The translations under genes and the position numbers were made by a program. Below are positions 22,760-34,394 of a DNA stretch of 64,000 bases, piece after piece. Positions within the stretch are counted from its first letter, which is position 1; every line of letters starts with the position of its first letter. The notes under the pieces are model-generated. The model saw nothing but the letters and a program-made list of their open reading frames with translations. It was not told where the DNA came from and searched no databases. Source of the stretch: Selaginella moellendorffii (lineage: Eukaryota; Streptophyta; Lycopodiopsida; Selaginellales; Selaginellaceae); NCBI RefSeq assembly GCF_000143415.4, contig NW_003314303.1, forward strand, positions 678,131-742,130. The letters are read 5' to 3'.

Positions 22760-23935
22760 CTTCTTTTCCTAGATGAATATTTGAACCAAGAAGCAGAGAA
22801 TGCAAAGACATTGTCTCTGCAACAGCACGTCATGTCCCCACCATGCTTCTAGAACCTTTTTTTAACACTGATGTGTTTCCTGAGAGAGCTAAGCAGGGTA
22901 TGTTGTTATTTTTCATTTTTCTTTCATCATACAGGATGTGTCTCCACTTTTGGCTCTTCATTGCATTACCGTGAGGAGTTCCATCAAATCAAGGTATTTA
23001 TGGTGTGTAGAATTTGTATGATCTTCATTCTTACTCTATTGTCAGGAAATAGGATGAGGCAATTTTAGCTATGTTTATAAAGTTCTCAAAAGACTTGATG
23101 GCTGCCTTTATGCTGTAAAGCATTCCAATTGACATCTGCTAAATGAGGGAGATTGGTTTGTCACTATATTCGAGAGACAATGGTATTGATTTGGCAAATT
23201 TTTCTCTTTGCAAGAGGAAAGCACTGAGAGAAGTTTAGGCACTTTTGTGTCATGGTGAGTTGGCTTTTTTCTTTCAGTATTACCACTAGCTTCCTCAAAA
23301 CTTATCCAGCTTCCAGGTTGCCATGAAAACTTTCATGGCAACATAATGTGCTACTTCTCTTCATGGTTTGGGAATGACTTTTATATATCCAAATGGTGAG
23401 ATGAGAGCCTTGCATGGACATTCACGGAGAAGAAGTTGACTAAGGCAATGTTTCAAGTAAGCAGCTCAATTTTGTTCTTTTCTTATGACAGCTCTTAAAC
23501 ACTTTCAAGCACTTACACTTGCATGGCCTCACTCACCTGGATGTGAAGCTTGACAAGATCTACATCTGCAATCGTGTCTACAAGATTGGCAACTTAGGCC
23601 TTGCCAGTTGAATCAATGGAACCATTTCCATCGAGGATGGCAACTTGAGATCAGTCGCATGGGGGCTTAGTGTGGGAGCTGATCACAGCCACCTCGAGAA
23701 AGTTGACATGTTTTCCCTAGGGCGACATTCTACAAGCTCACGAGATGCTCGCCACCACCAACATCTAGGCAGTATCAAGCTATCCACCAGGGAAAGCTCG
23801 CTCTTCTTCCTGGATTCTCTTTTGCATTCTAGAGCTTCATCAAGTCTCTAATGCATCCAGCAGCAAAAAATTGCCCCTCAGCTGCTCAAGCTCTCAAGAA
23901 TGCACTCTTCAAGAAGTCTATCAGGAGTTGCTAAA
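22760..23935 (+). pseudogene. WEE1-like protein kinase relic, copy A
   Basis: Plus-strand segments keep the order of plant WEE1, the kinase that inhibits CDKs at the G2/M and DNA-damage checkpoint. They are YREEFHQIK (about 22,965), GNFSYVYKVLKRLDGCLYAVKH (glycine loop and catalytic lysine, 23,065-23,125, run on here only as a description), RKALREV (about 23,217), CYFSSWF (about 23,350), HLDVKLDKIYI (catalytic loop, about 23,535) and DMFSLG (about 23,710). Stops and frameshifts occur in nearly every exon, and the GT-AG introns are no longer reliable. The DFG-equivalent region reads GNLGLAS followed by a stop. Non-functional. Confidence 0.8.
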
Positions 23936-24127
23936 CTTTCTGGGCTGCCAGATCCAGCCAATCGCAGCCATCTGCAGCCATCTGATGGGGGAGGGGGGGG
24001 ACTGTAAAGGGGTTATTTTTTTAACCACGTGTTTGTGAATAATCACACTGATGTTTGCTCCTGGCTAATGGGAGGTGGCCAAGCTGCGTGGGGTGGGAGA
24101 GGAAGGTGCAGCAACATGTGTTCTGTA
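23936..24127. repeat. Direct repeat flanking the WEE1-like relic, right, copy A
   Basis: This is the partner of 22,152-22,332. A shorter version of its end (GATGTTTGCTC..AGCCAATAGGAGGTGGCCA) recurs beyond each PPR relic, near 14,240, 25,690 and 46,890. Confidence 0.7.
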
Positions 24128-24239
24128 GCAGATCTTGCTGGAGTTCCAGCCCTCCTACTGGACCTCACGGAAAAGATCCAGCACCCATCAATGCAATCTG
24201 GGATTGTGGGCGATGCTAGTGATCACTGCTGTCCAAGAG

Positions 24240-25680
24240 ACTAGATTTGGATCCGGCATGGCGTGGAAGATCGCAATTGCAATCACGGGGCCAAGATGGC
24301 TGAATTGGATGTAACTCGTGAGGATGGTGTTCCATAACACTGTGCTGCTCTCTCACACTAGAGAGGAGTCTTGCGCAAAGGCCTATTCAAGGCCAATGCT
24401 GCAATCATGGCATTGTAGCTTGATTTGAGAGAAGATCTGCCGCACCTTTGTGACATCCACAATCCAGGCATACGCATTGATGATTGCTCTGATCGCACTA
24501 CAGTCCCAACTCTCCAGGCTCAAGTGATCAAACAGCACCCTGGCTTCCTTGATCCTCCCAGACTGAGCATATGTCTCGCCTAGTCCTTGAGCATGGAGAT
24601 TGCAGAGTTGGGCGATGCAAATCGATCACAAAGGAGCTTGGCTTGCTCAATCCTGCCACCAAAGTGCTGTGACCATGGCATTGATCGTCAGGACATTGTG
24701 ATGGGGCATCAGGCCAAAGAGGAGCTGCGCTTCATCGAGATTGCTGCTCCTCATGTAGCCAGAGATGATTGCATTGCATGCCGCAACAACACACCATGGC
24801 ATGGAATTGAAGAGTGCACATCTGGCCACATCATGTGGCATGGGCGGAGATCATCAATGTCTACAATACCATGTCTCGATCAGGCATGGAATCAAACACT
24901 TTCTAGCATTGCCCACTCAATCACTTGCGAGGTAGGCAGCTAGGGAGTGAGTTCCACACGACCGTGTTGTGCGACTCTATGGAATCAAACAAAATCTTTG
25001 TGTCCATAGCCAGTCCCTACTGTGCATACGCTCTAATCATTGTGCTCCAGGAGACAGGGTTTCTCTGTGGCATCATGGCAAAGAGAGCTTGAGCCTCACG
25101 GATATCGCCACGAGAACCCATTGCTGTGATCGTCAGGTTCTGTCTATGAAATATCATGATTGCATCGTTGATCCTCCCAGACTTTGCAATTGCATCCAAG
25201 AGGCGCCATTTGCCCATTTGTGGCATTTGCCATATTCATAGAGTTCCAAGAGGCTATAGTTCATAATGGCATAGAATCAAATAGATCCTTCACATTTTCT
25301 AAATCATTCTTTGATGCCAAAACTGATATCATTGTTGTATATGATGAAACATCTCGCTCTGGCATCTCATTGAAGAGGGCACTGGCTTCCTCCAGATGCC
25401 AGTTTTGGGCATAGCACAAAAGCATCGTGTTCCAGCAGATGATGTCTCTATGTGCCAATGCAAGAAAAAAGTTTTCATTTTATCAACCATTCCACAATCT
25501 GCATAGGCAGTGATCATTGTTATCCATGACATGAGACTGTAGAAAGGCATCCCATCAAACAATCACCATGCCTCCTCCAGATCCCCAGCCATGGCAATTG
25601 CTGCAATAGCAACATTCCAGCTGACAAGATTCTTCATTGGGTTTTTTTGAAACACCCGCCTGGTCTCAAATAATCATGAA
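24240..25680 (-). pseudogene. PPR protein relic, copy A
   Basis: PLS-type PPR motifs are visible in several minus-strand frames: SSNLDEAQLLFGLMPH, WHLEEASALFNEMPERDV and NDLENVKDLFDSMPLRTIAS. Compared with copy B, about 100 bases are missing near 25,200, and many stops interrupt the reading. PPR proteins bind organellar RNA; this copy cannot make one. It closes unit A on the right. Confidence 0.8.
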
Positions 25681-26104
25681 TAATGATGTTAATGTTTGCT
25701 CTTAGCCAATAGGAGGTGGCCAATTGATCAGCATTAACATTCAACCTTTTGTAGTGGAGATTTGCTGTGTTATTTAGATCTTATAATTCTTTTTAAGAAA
25801 TTTGATAATTTTCTATGAAAAAACATATGTATATAGTTATTTTTTCAATTCTTCTTTCAAAGTGGAATATAATATTGTGAGTGAGGGGCACCTTTGATTA
25901 TCCCTGAGGAGTGCTTGGATTTGGGATTTTGGTTTAGATCTAGCTTTTGCATCGTCTAAATCTAACTTTTTCCATTTCCTTTCTTTTATTCTTTCCTTTC
26001 AGGATTTTGGTTTAGATCTAGCTTTTTGCATTGTCTAGATCTACAATTTCTTTTTAGCTTTTTGTCATTTCTCTTCTTTTGCTCTTTCTTTTTCATTCAA
26101 TTTC

Positions 26105-27035
26105 ATGGCAGATCAGCAATCTCCTCCTTTGACTCTAGAGCAGCAGTTGGTACAATTGCTTGATGCTATGCGCTTGTAATTGAACAACCAAACTCAATTG
26201 ATGGTAGCATTCACAGCATGTGGTACAACTACTCTTGCTCTTGGTGCCAATCCTTGTGTTTGGCCAAAGTTCTTTCGCGCGAATCCTGGGGATGATGTGT
26301 ACCATTGGTTCGATCACTTCACGATGATTGCCACATATCATTCTTGGGATGATGCTCGACGTTTGCGTGAGTTTCCCACATGTCTCCAAGGGACGGTGTT
26401 GTAGTGTTACAATGGTTTGAGCGCAGCCACTTGTGGGGATTGGAGTGTTCTCCTAGACGTCTTCAAACACACCTTCGGACATGCCGACGACTGTGATGAT
26501 GCCTTCCAACAATTGCATCATCTTCGCCAAGGGCCATCTGAGTTGGTGATGCAATTTGGCATTCATTTCCGAAGTCTTTTTTTTCGTGCGGAGCCCAATA
26601 TGTCAGAGTGGATTAAGCTAGGAATATTGTGGCCAACACTTCGTCAAGATCTTGTCAAACTTGTGCATGCACTTGCTCTTGCCACCCTTGATGATGCTCT
26701 TCGCTTGGCACAACATTATAAAATGTTGCCTCTTCCACTTCTCACTACACGTCCTTCAACTTCACTTCCTATGAGTGATGGTCTTGTTCCAATGGAGGTT
26801 GATGCTGCTACTGCTTGAGTCCAAAGAAAAGGGTGAGGACGTGGTCGTGGCCATGATGTTTGCTACTGGGCTTGTGATGAAGTTGGTCATACTTATCGGC
26901 GTTGTCAGCGTTTTCCAGATTTGCGACCTCCATTTCCTGGGTGGAGACCTTGGCGTCAGCAATATCCCGTTGGTGCTGCTGTAGTGAAAGGTTTGGACAC
27001 CGAGATGCATTCGAGAAATGAAGAGTCGCACGAGT
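26105..27035 (+). pseudogene. Ty3 gag relic
   Basis: From ATG at 26,105 (MADQQSPPLTLEQQLVQLLD) the text reads as a Ty3 gag with the PCVWPKFFRANPGDDVYHWF segment and a retrotransposon-gag domain. A degenerate zinc knuckle (CYWACDEVGHTYRRC, with three rather than two residues between the first cysteines) lies at about 26,870. In-frame stops at about 26,177 and 26,402 and a shift near 26,817 break it. The protease and the first half of RT that should follow are missing. Confidence 0.8.
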
Positions 27036-27171
27036 AATGGAGGGACCTTGCGCGAATAAGTCAGTGACCCCTCCATCTTTCTTTCGGGAGTATCATCAAG
27101 GGGTTCACTCGGCATTAGTTCATCTAGTGTTTACTTTCCAAGCTCGTTTTTATAACAAGAGGTCTCCTATT

Positions 27172-28867
27172 TGTGAGACACAAAATCCCTAGGCCCCAAA
27201 GTGGAGCCGAAAGGGCGCCACGTGGTAGTGGCCGAAGCGAAAGCCAAACGAGCGTAACAAGTTTGGACTAAAAGCTCCAACTTGAAAATGTTAAGAGTGG
27301 GAGTGGAACTCCCAACGAAGAGCTCGAGGAACAAGCACGAGGCAAGCCATGAGTGAGTCTCTAGAAAAGGGGACACAAGAGGACCAAAACATGACACGTG
27401 GAAGTGTTCGAGATGGAGTCCGAGGTGGAGTCCAAGGTGGGACCTGAGATGGAGTCTGAGATGGAGTCCAAGGTGGAGTCCGAGGTGGACCCAAGATGGA
27501 CCCAAGATGGACCCAAGATTGAGTCCAAGATGGACCCGAGATGGAGTCCGAGATAGACCCGAGATGGAGTCTGAGATGGACCGAGATGGAGTCCGAGATG
27601 GACCCGAGATGGAGTCTAAGATGGACCCGAGATGGAGTCCAAGATGGACCAAGATGGAGTCCGAGATGGAGTTCAAGATGGACCCGAAATGGAATCCGAG
27701 ATGGAGTTTGAAGTCGAGACCGAGACCGGGACCAAGACCGAGACCGGGATCGAGACCGAGACCAAAGCCAAGACCGAGACCGAGCCCAAGCCCGAGCTCG
27801 AGTCCGAGTCCAAGTCCAAGTCCAAGTCTGAGTCCGAGTCCGAGTCCGAGTTCAAGTCTGAGTTCGAGTCTGAGAGGGTGAAAGCCCAAAGCATTCATCT
27901 CCCAGACCCTGGGGGGTTTGGTGAGCTCCAAAAGTATAGTAAGGGGGAGGACTGCAATGGAGCCAGTTTGGCCAGGAAAGGCTAATTTAGCCCAGGAAGG
28001 CTGTACCCAATGTTGGGTGATGAGCTGCCCACTGGGAAGTCCAAGACCAGAGTGAATACGGACTGACAAGCAGGGTAACTTAGTGAAGTGTTCAAGAGCC
28101 GGCTCTATTTCCCCTGGGAGATCGACTGCCGATGCTCCCAATCCAAGTGTGGGTGGCCCTACCTACTTGGATACCTAGCATGGCTTAATGGAATCTCGCT
28201 CTAAGCCCATGGCTAGAGCACCAAAAGGCGGAAGGTGGGGAGAGTACCCATGAGGCTCACGTAATGCCACAGTATTCTGAAATGTTGTCCAAAAGTCCCA
28301 TACTGTGGAAAGGAAGAGGAGTAGTCCTCTGGAGTAGAGACCAAGGATACAGTTGTGTGGCGAGGAAGTCCCAGAGGACCATGGGACTTAGTGGTCGGGG
28401 CTGTGGGCTTCGATCTAATGGCAGTGTTGGCGAACACGGCCATGGGCAGAAAAGGACTTGGTGAGGACCAGAAAAGGGATATTAGGGAAGGCTATTCCCT
28501 ATGTCTGTGGGCATCCTAAGGATGCTAAGGAGTGGATCTGGGATGATCACTCATGGACGGATGGCCTAGTCTTGGAGAGACAGGATTGCAATGCAGGTGG
28601 TGTTAGACCACCGATGTGACCAAGGTGAAAGAGCGTCGCCTAGCGTAACAGACTCATATGTTGGTGGTACCTTGGGGTGTCGGTCATGGGATCGGACACA
28701 TGGAGCACTTGGACCAAGTGCAAAGGTTGAGTGGCATGGATGCCATTCTTGGGGCTAGCAACCCCCAATTCCTGAATGGGACTTATGGAGGTTGTGAATG
28801 AGACTCTTCCAAGTGGTCGAAGGTGTGGTTAAGTGACAAAGTAGAATGGAAAAATTAGTCACTTACA
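27172..28867 (+). mobile_element. LARD LTR copy d (5' LTR of a truncated element)
   Basis: The 1,696-bp LTR runs from TGTGAGACAC to CACTTACA, with its minisatellite at about 27,410-27,870. It is followed by a three-base spacer and a primer binding site, so it is a 5' LTR rather than a solo LTR. The five bases before it are CTATT. Confidence 0.88.
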
Positions 28868-29387
28868 ATTTGGTATCGGAGCTGTTCCTTAGTCCGACTT
28901 TTATTGGTGCTCAAGTATATCACCACTGGTGTTGGCATCGAAAAGTCCGAGGAGTGGGCCTATCCTCAAGGAGTAGCAGGTCAGGAAGACATGGCTCTCC
29001 ATTACAGTTCATGTGGGAACTTGTAGACGAGGTGGTGGATAAAAAAAGGCCAATAATGGAACGACTTTGGGATCTTGGGAATAGTGCAAGGTTTTCCTCA
29101 TTGAGTTGAGGATGTGATCCAGATGAGTGTTTGACTCAGCAAACTGGCTAAAGTAGTTGTGGTAAACAACTATAGTTGAGATCACGGGGAAGATAGAGAC
29201 TCCAAAACGATAAAGGAGTCACAAGATTACCCTCATGAAGTTGAGGCTAATGCTCATGAATTTAAGACCAGAATTAATGACCGTTGGAGGTCAAATGTGG
29301 ATGAGGACATAAGTCCTTGGAATGGTAGCCGGGCTACCTTGAATAAATGTTGGAACAACCCAAGGAGTTGGGGGTGTATTTCATACA
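28868..29387 (+). mobile_element. Truncated LARD interior, first 520 bp
   Basis: This is colinear with the minus strand of 4,615 down to about 4,080. It stops at about 29,387, where Ty3 RT sequence begins with CTATT, the same five bases that precede the LTR at 27,172. The 3' interior and 3' LTR are missing. Confidence 0.75.
28871..28882 (+). promoter_or_regulatory. Primer binding site of LARD copy d
   Basis: TGGTATCGGAGC differs by one base from the canonical initiator tRNA-Met site seen at 4,601-4,612. Confidence 0.85.
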
Positions 29388-30788
29388 CTATTTGGTTTAT
29401 ACAAGTTTTGGTGATGCTGTTTGTTTTAAACAATGCTCCAGCAACTTTCTAGTGGATGATAGACGAGGTTCTTTACGACATGTCGGAGGTGACTACTGAC
29501 TTCATTGATGATGTCTTGATCCACTCGGAGGGGACGTGAGAGGATCACATTTGTAATGTTTGTAAAGTGTTGGATCGGTTACGTGATGTTGGTTTAAAGT
29601 TGAAGCAGTCAAAGTGCGTGTTTGGGTCCAAAGACACAACTTATCTTGGGTACCATATTTCTCGTGAGGGTTTGCAAGTTGATCTTGATAAACTTGTGGC
29701 TGTTCTAAAGTTCCCTACTCTGAAGTGTGTGAATGATGTGCAACGCTCCTTGGGCAAGGTGCAGTATCTCGGTCATTTTGTGGATCATCTTTCTGATCAC
29801 ACTGCACCGTTGCGAGTGTTGCTAAAGTCATCAACGTCATCTTTCATTTGGTCTCCGGATTGTGAGCGAGTGTTTAAGGATCTCAAAGAGCTATTGACAA
29901 CTCCTCTGGTTTTGGCATATCCTAACTACAGTTAACCTTTTATTTTGCGCGTGGATGCTTCTAACATTGGTCTTAGAAGTGTGTTGATGCAAGAGAGCTC
30001 AAGTGTGCCTAGTCAGTGCCATCCCATTGCGTATATAAGCCGTACATTACAACCAGCAGAGAGGAACTACTCCACAACAGAGTTAGCAGCAATTTAGGGT
30101 TTTGAGAAACTTCATACTGCTCAATGGGCTTTGAAGCTTTAGATATATGATTTTGATGTTGTTCATCGCCCAAGGAGTTCTATGGCTAATGCTGATGCCC
30201 TTTCTCGAGCTCCTCTTCCTTCTCCACTCTCTTCTCATGTTTCTGACGAGCCTGTTGTTCCAGCATCTGTGGATTTTCTAAATGAGGATTTTGTGCCATC
30301 GACAGTAGCTATACTTGATGTTCAGTGTCCATAAGGTGCAGAGCAAGATCTACTTTCTCTTGATGAAGTTTGCGAAGCTCAAAAGATTGAGCCGTGGATT
30401 CGAAGGCTTCAAGATGGGTTTGAGAATCCTGCATCATTTGCTGATAACATGCCTTTCCGGCATTTACATTCTCAATATCGCCTTGAAGACGACTTTCTTT
30501 ATTTTGTGGGGATGGATCCTAATGATCATTTACGACTGGTGAGAAAAACTGCACAAGTCTTTCTATTGGCCGGAGATGCGACGTGATATTATCCGGTATG
30601 TGCATAGCTAATACTCCCCCTCATGCTGCGGAAGGTGGTTGGAGTCAATTGCAATTTCCCATCCATTGAGTTGGTGGTGTTTGATCTTATGGGACCATTT
30701 CCACAGTCGACTGTTGGTAATGAGTATGTTATTATTGCTTTTGACTACTTGACTCGTTAGGTGGAAGTTGGTGCTTTTGCTAGTGCCT
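29388..30788 (+). pseudogene. Ty3 pol relic: RT palm end, RNase H, start of integrase
   Basis: The frames show NNAPATF and DFIDDVLIHSEG (RT; the YxDD box reads FIDD), then LKQSKCVFGSKDTTYLGYHIS and the thumb, then RNase H (RVDASNIGL) and HRPRSSMANADALSRAP before the integrase linker. The integrase core starts at about 30,640 (VVFDLMGPFPQS). Several stops are present, and it is split in the integrase by the solo LTR at 30,789. Part of the host Ty3 element. Confidence 0.85.
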
Positions 30789-32570
30789 TGTGAGACACAA
30801 AATCCCTAGGCCCCAAAGTGGAGCCGGAAGGGTGCCATGTGGTAGTGGCTGAAGCGAAAGCCAAACGAGCGTAACACATTTGGACTAAAAGCTTCAACTT
30901 GAAAGGTCGAGAGCGGGAGTGGAACTCCCAACAAAGTGCTCGAAGAACAAGCACGAAGCGAGCCATAAGCGAGGCTCCAAAAAGGGACCCAAAACGACCA
31001 ACACATGACACGTGGAAGTGTCCGAGATGGAGTTTGAGGTGGAGTCCGAGGTGGAGTCTGAGATGGAGTCCGAGATGGACCGAGACAGAGTTCGAGATGG
31101 AGTCCGAGATGGAGTCCGAGATGGAGTCCGAGATGGACCGAGACAGAGTCCGAGATGGAGAAGAGATGGAGTTCGAGGTGGAGTCCGAGGTGGAGTCCGA
31201 GATGGAGTCCGAGATGGAGTTCGAGGTGGAGTCCGAGGTGGAGTCCGAGATGGAGTCCGAGATGGAGTTCGAGGTGGAGTCCGAGGTGGAGTCCGAGATG
31301 GAGTCCGAGATGGACCAAGACAGAGTCCGAGATGGAGAAGAGATGGAGTTCGAGGTGGAGTCCGAGGTGGAGTCTGAGATGGAGTTCGAGGTGGAGTCCG
31401 AGGTGGACCCGAGATGAAATCTGAGGTCGAGACCGAGACCGGGACCAAGACCGGGACCAAGACCGAGACCGAGACCAGGATCGGGACCGAGACCGAGAGC
31501 GAGACCAGGACCAAGACCAAGACCAAGGCCAAGGCCGAGACTGAGCCCGAGTCCGAGTCCGAGTCCGAGTCCAAGTTTGAGAGGGTGAAAGCCCAAAGCA
31601 CTCGTCTCCCAGACCCTGGGGGGTTTGGTGAGCTCCAAAAGTATAGTAAGGGGGAGGGCTGCAATGGAGCCAGTTTGGCCAGGAAAGACCAGTTTAGCCT
31701 AGGAAGGCCAAGCCCAGTGTTGGGTGATGAACTGACCACTGGGAAGTCCAAGACTAGAGTGAATATAGACTAACAAGCGAGGTAGCTTGGTGAAGTGTTC
31801 AAGAGCCGGCTCTAGTTCCCCCGGGAGATTGACTGGCCGATGCTCCCAGTCCAAGTGTGGGTGGCACTACCTACTTGGATACCAGGTGTGGCTCAACAGA
31901 ACCTCGCTCTAAGCCCATGGCTAGAGCACCTAAAGGCGGAAGGTGGGAAGAGTACCCAGTGGGCTCACGTAGGGCCACGATGTTCCGAAATGTTGTCCCA
32001 GAGTCCCAAATGGGGGAAAGGAGGTGGAGCAGTCCTCTAGTGTAGTGACCAAGGATACAGTCACATGGTGAGGAAGTCCCAGAGGACCATGGGACTTAGT
32101 GGTCGGGCCTGCGGGCCTTGATCTAGTGGCAGTGTCGGCAAACATGGCCATGAGCAGAAAAGGGACTTGGTAGGAATTGACAAAGGGATATTGGGGAAGG
32201 CTATTCCCCATGTTTGTAGGCATCCTAAGGATGCTAAGGAGTGGATTTGGGTTGACCACTCGTGGACGGATGGCCTAGTCTTGGAGAGACGGGAAGTGGT
32301 ATTGGACCACTAGTGCGGCAAAGGTGAATGGGCATGGCCTTAGCGTAACAGGCTGATATGTCAGTGGTACCTTTGGGTGTCAGTCTTGGGACCAGACACG
32401 TGGAGCACTTAGACCAAGTGCAATGGTCGAGTGGCACGGAGGCCATTCTTGGGGTTAGCAAGTCCCTAAGTCTGGAATAGGACTTATAGAGGTGGTGAAT
32501 GAGACTCCTCCAAGCAGTCGGAGGTGTGGTTAAATGACTAAAGTAGAATAGAAAAGTTTAGTCGCTTACA
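30789..32570 (+). mobile_element. Solo LARD LTR copy e in Ty3 integrase
   Basis: The 1,782-bp LTR runs from TGTGAGACAC to CGCTTACA. It is flanked on both sides by TGCCT (30,784-30,788 and 32,571-32,575), a perfect 5-bp target duplication. No interior follows; integrase coding resumes directly. This is the classic product of LTR-LTR recombination. Confidence 0.95.
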
Positions 32571-33412
32571 TGCCTTTGCAACTACTGTTGGATACTTCCT
32601 CCTCAATTGAGTGGTGTTTCAGCATTCTTGTCTAGAGTGGATTCTTTCAGATAATGGTCCCACATTTATGGCTGAGGCATTTTATGTTTTGATGTCTCGG
32701 TTGGGGATACGCCACACTTTCACAAGTGTTTATCATCCATAATCAAATGGTCTGGTGGAATGGCTCGTTCGGACATTTAAAGGGATGATTGCGAAGTATG
32801 TGAACTTCAGCATTCGGATTGAGATGGTTATTTGCCGTCTCTTTAGTATGCATATATTATAAGGGTGTAGAATTCTATTGGTGCTTCACTATATAAACTC
32901 CTATATGGTCATGATCCAATATTACTAATGGAGCTGGGTTTACCTTCGTGATTGCCACGAGCTGCCGATGCTAGATCATGGGATCAGTATTTGACAAGCA
33001 TTCTTCCACTTATCTGAGTAAAGTCTGCCAAACACTTAAGCCGCGTACAAGTGGGACAACAACAGCGTTACATCATCTACCTATGGAGTACAAAGTGGAT
33101 GATTTGGTGTTAGTCCGTTTTCCCCATTTTACGGTACGTGGTTTATCTAAGGGGCTCCTTGCATAGTGGAAAGGACCATTTCAGGTGTTGCGGCAAGTTG
33201 GACCACAAGTTTATGAGGTACGGCATGGCGTCCAACAGGCTGATCCTCTAGAGATTATGCATGTGCAGCAGTTGAAATGTTTCATACAAAGGGATCAGGA
33301 GCAGTTAATACCACCTACAAATCCGCTAATGCCTCCTCCTGACATTCCTCCCGATCCTGGCCCATACAAGTGTACGGTTATGATGCCATATACTAATATT
33401 AGCATAGTGGGA
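32571..33412 (+). pseudogene. Ty3 integrase relic, second part
   Basis: The integrase core continues after the solo LTR with the SDNGPTFMAEAF segment (second catalytic Asp) and a YHP.SNGLVE motif carrying the catalytic Glu. The C-terminal module has KGPFQVLRQVGPQVYEV. Stop codons lie in both parts. No chromodomain is seen, in contrast to the elements at 50,233 and 52,713. Confidence 0.85.
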
Positions 33413-33572
33413 TTTTGCTAGTTGTCGGACTAGTTTCAATCCGGACCACTCGTTTCTATATATAAGCTAAGGTTTTTAGGCTAATTGATATACACATTTT
33501 TTATATTCCCTTTCCATATTCCAAACATTCACATTGGTGGAGATGAGGGGCATCCATCCCCTTACCTATCAC

Positions 33573-34190
33573 AATATATATTATTTTAATACTATTTTAA
33601 TTTAATTTTTAATGTAATAGAACTATGATAATCAAAATAATGTTTGCTAACTAGGCAGCATATGCTCAATGACTAGTGGGAAATAATACTGTTTTTTTTT
33701 CTTTTTTGGGAAACAAAACTTGGTAGCATGACGTTATATTTATGAAACCACTTATGGGGTACGTGCCACAACATTTGACCTTTCTGCTGGAGCATTCTTA
33801 CGTCTGTGAGTTTTATCTTATGATCTGACCCAAAAGATTGATATCCCAATCAACTATCACCCAATGTCTCGCTTCACCTTAGTGCTTACAACAATGTTTC
33901 TACTATTGGTCTCTTTTTTTCTGGCAAACCAGACTATGTTCCACAAACCATGAACATTGGAAGCGATTGCAATACTTGTCCTATTGCTCTCATTTATGTG
34001 TGCATTTGGAGGTCTGCCATTTTGTGCTCTTCAGAACATCTCTAGAGAGATCACAGGTTGGGCGATGACCATTTGCCAAGTTTCAAATCAAAGAAAAACA
34101 CTAAATAAAAAGTGCACCAAATCTAAAATATTTGCCTTCAAGAGATGGCTTTGTCTCCACAAAAGCTGTGGGATAGATCATATCAAGGAT
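33573..34190. other. AT-rich unit boundary, copy A/B, no gene seen
   Basis: This continues the spacer of 25,680-25,875 after the Ty3 insertion and is colinear with 14,430-15,060 and 47,070-47,690. No coding or RNA gene was recognised. Confidence 0.7.
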
Positions 34191-34199
34191 TTGGCATTC

Positions 34200-34300
34200 T
34201 GGAGAGAAAGCGTCCCTTCTTGTTGATGAAATCGGTCCAAAATGGTGCCATGCATGGAGGAATGCGTCCTGCGGCAAGAGTGGGCTTGTTTCGTATGTGA
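34200..34300 (-). pseudogene. Tau GST exon-1 scrap, copy B
   Basis: Same relic as 15,074-15,170, with the WTDFINKK tail of a GST exon 1, placed just downstream of GST1. Confidence 0.7.
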
Positions 34301-34394
34301 ATTTCCGAGAAGGCAGACGGACTTAGATACGTAATGTACTCTACCACGTAAAAGAATATTCTAATAAAATTAAGCATATTCTTTTTTCTCTCAA

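Larger units (their letters stand above)
25876..33572 (+). mobile_element. Ty3-type retrotransposon insertion (composite, nested)
   Basis: The outer element is flanked by AATAT at 25,871-25,875 and 33,573-33,577 (4-5 bp target duplication; one A is ambiguous). The same locus without the insertion is seen at about 14,426 and 47,066. The 5' end reads TGTGAGTGAGGGG and the 3' end has a similar GATGAGGGGCATCC followed by CTATCAC; full LTR limits could not be fixed. It holds gag, RT, RNase H and integrase relics and is itself interrupted by one truncated LARD and one solo LARD LTR. Confidence 0.8.
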
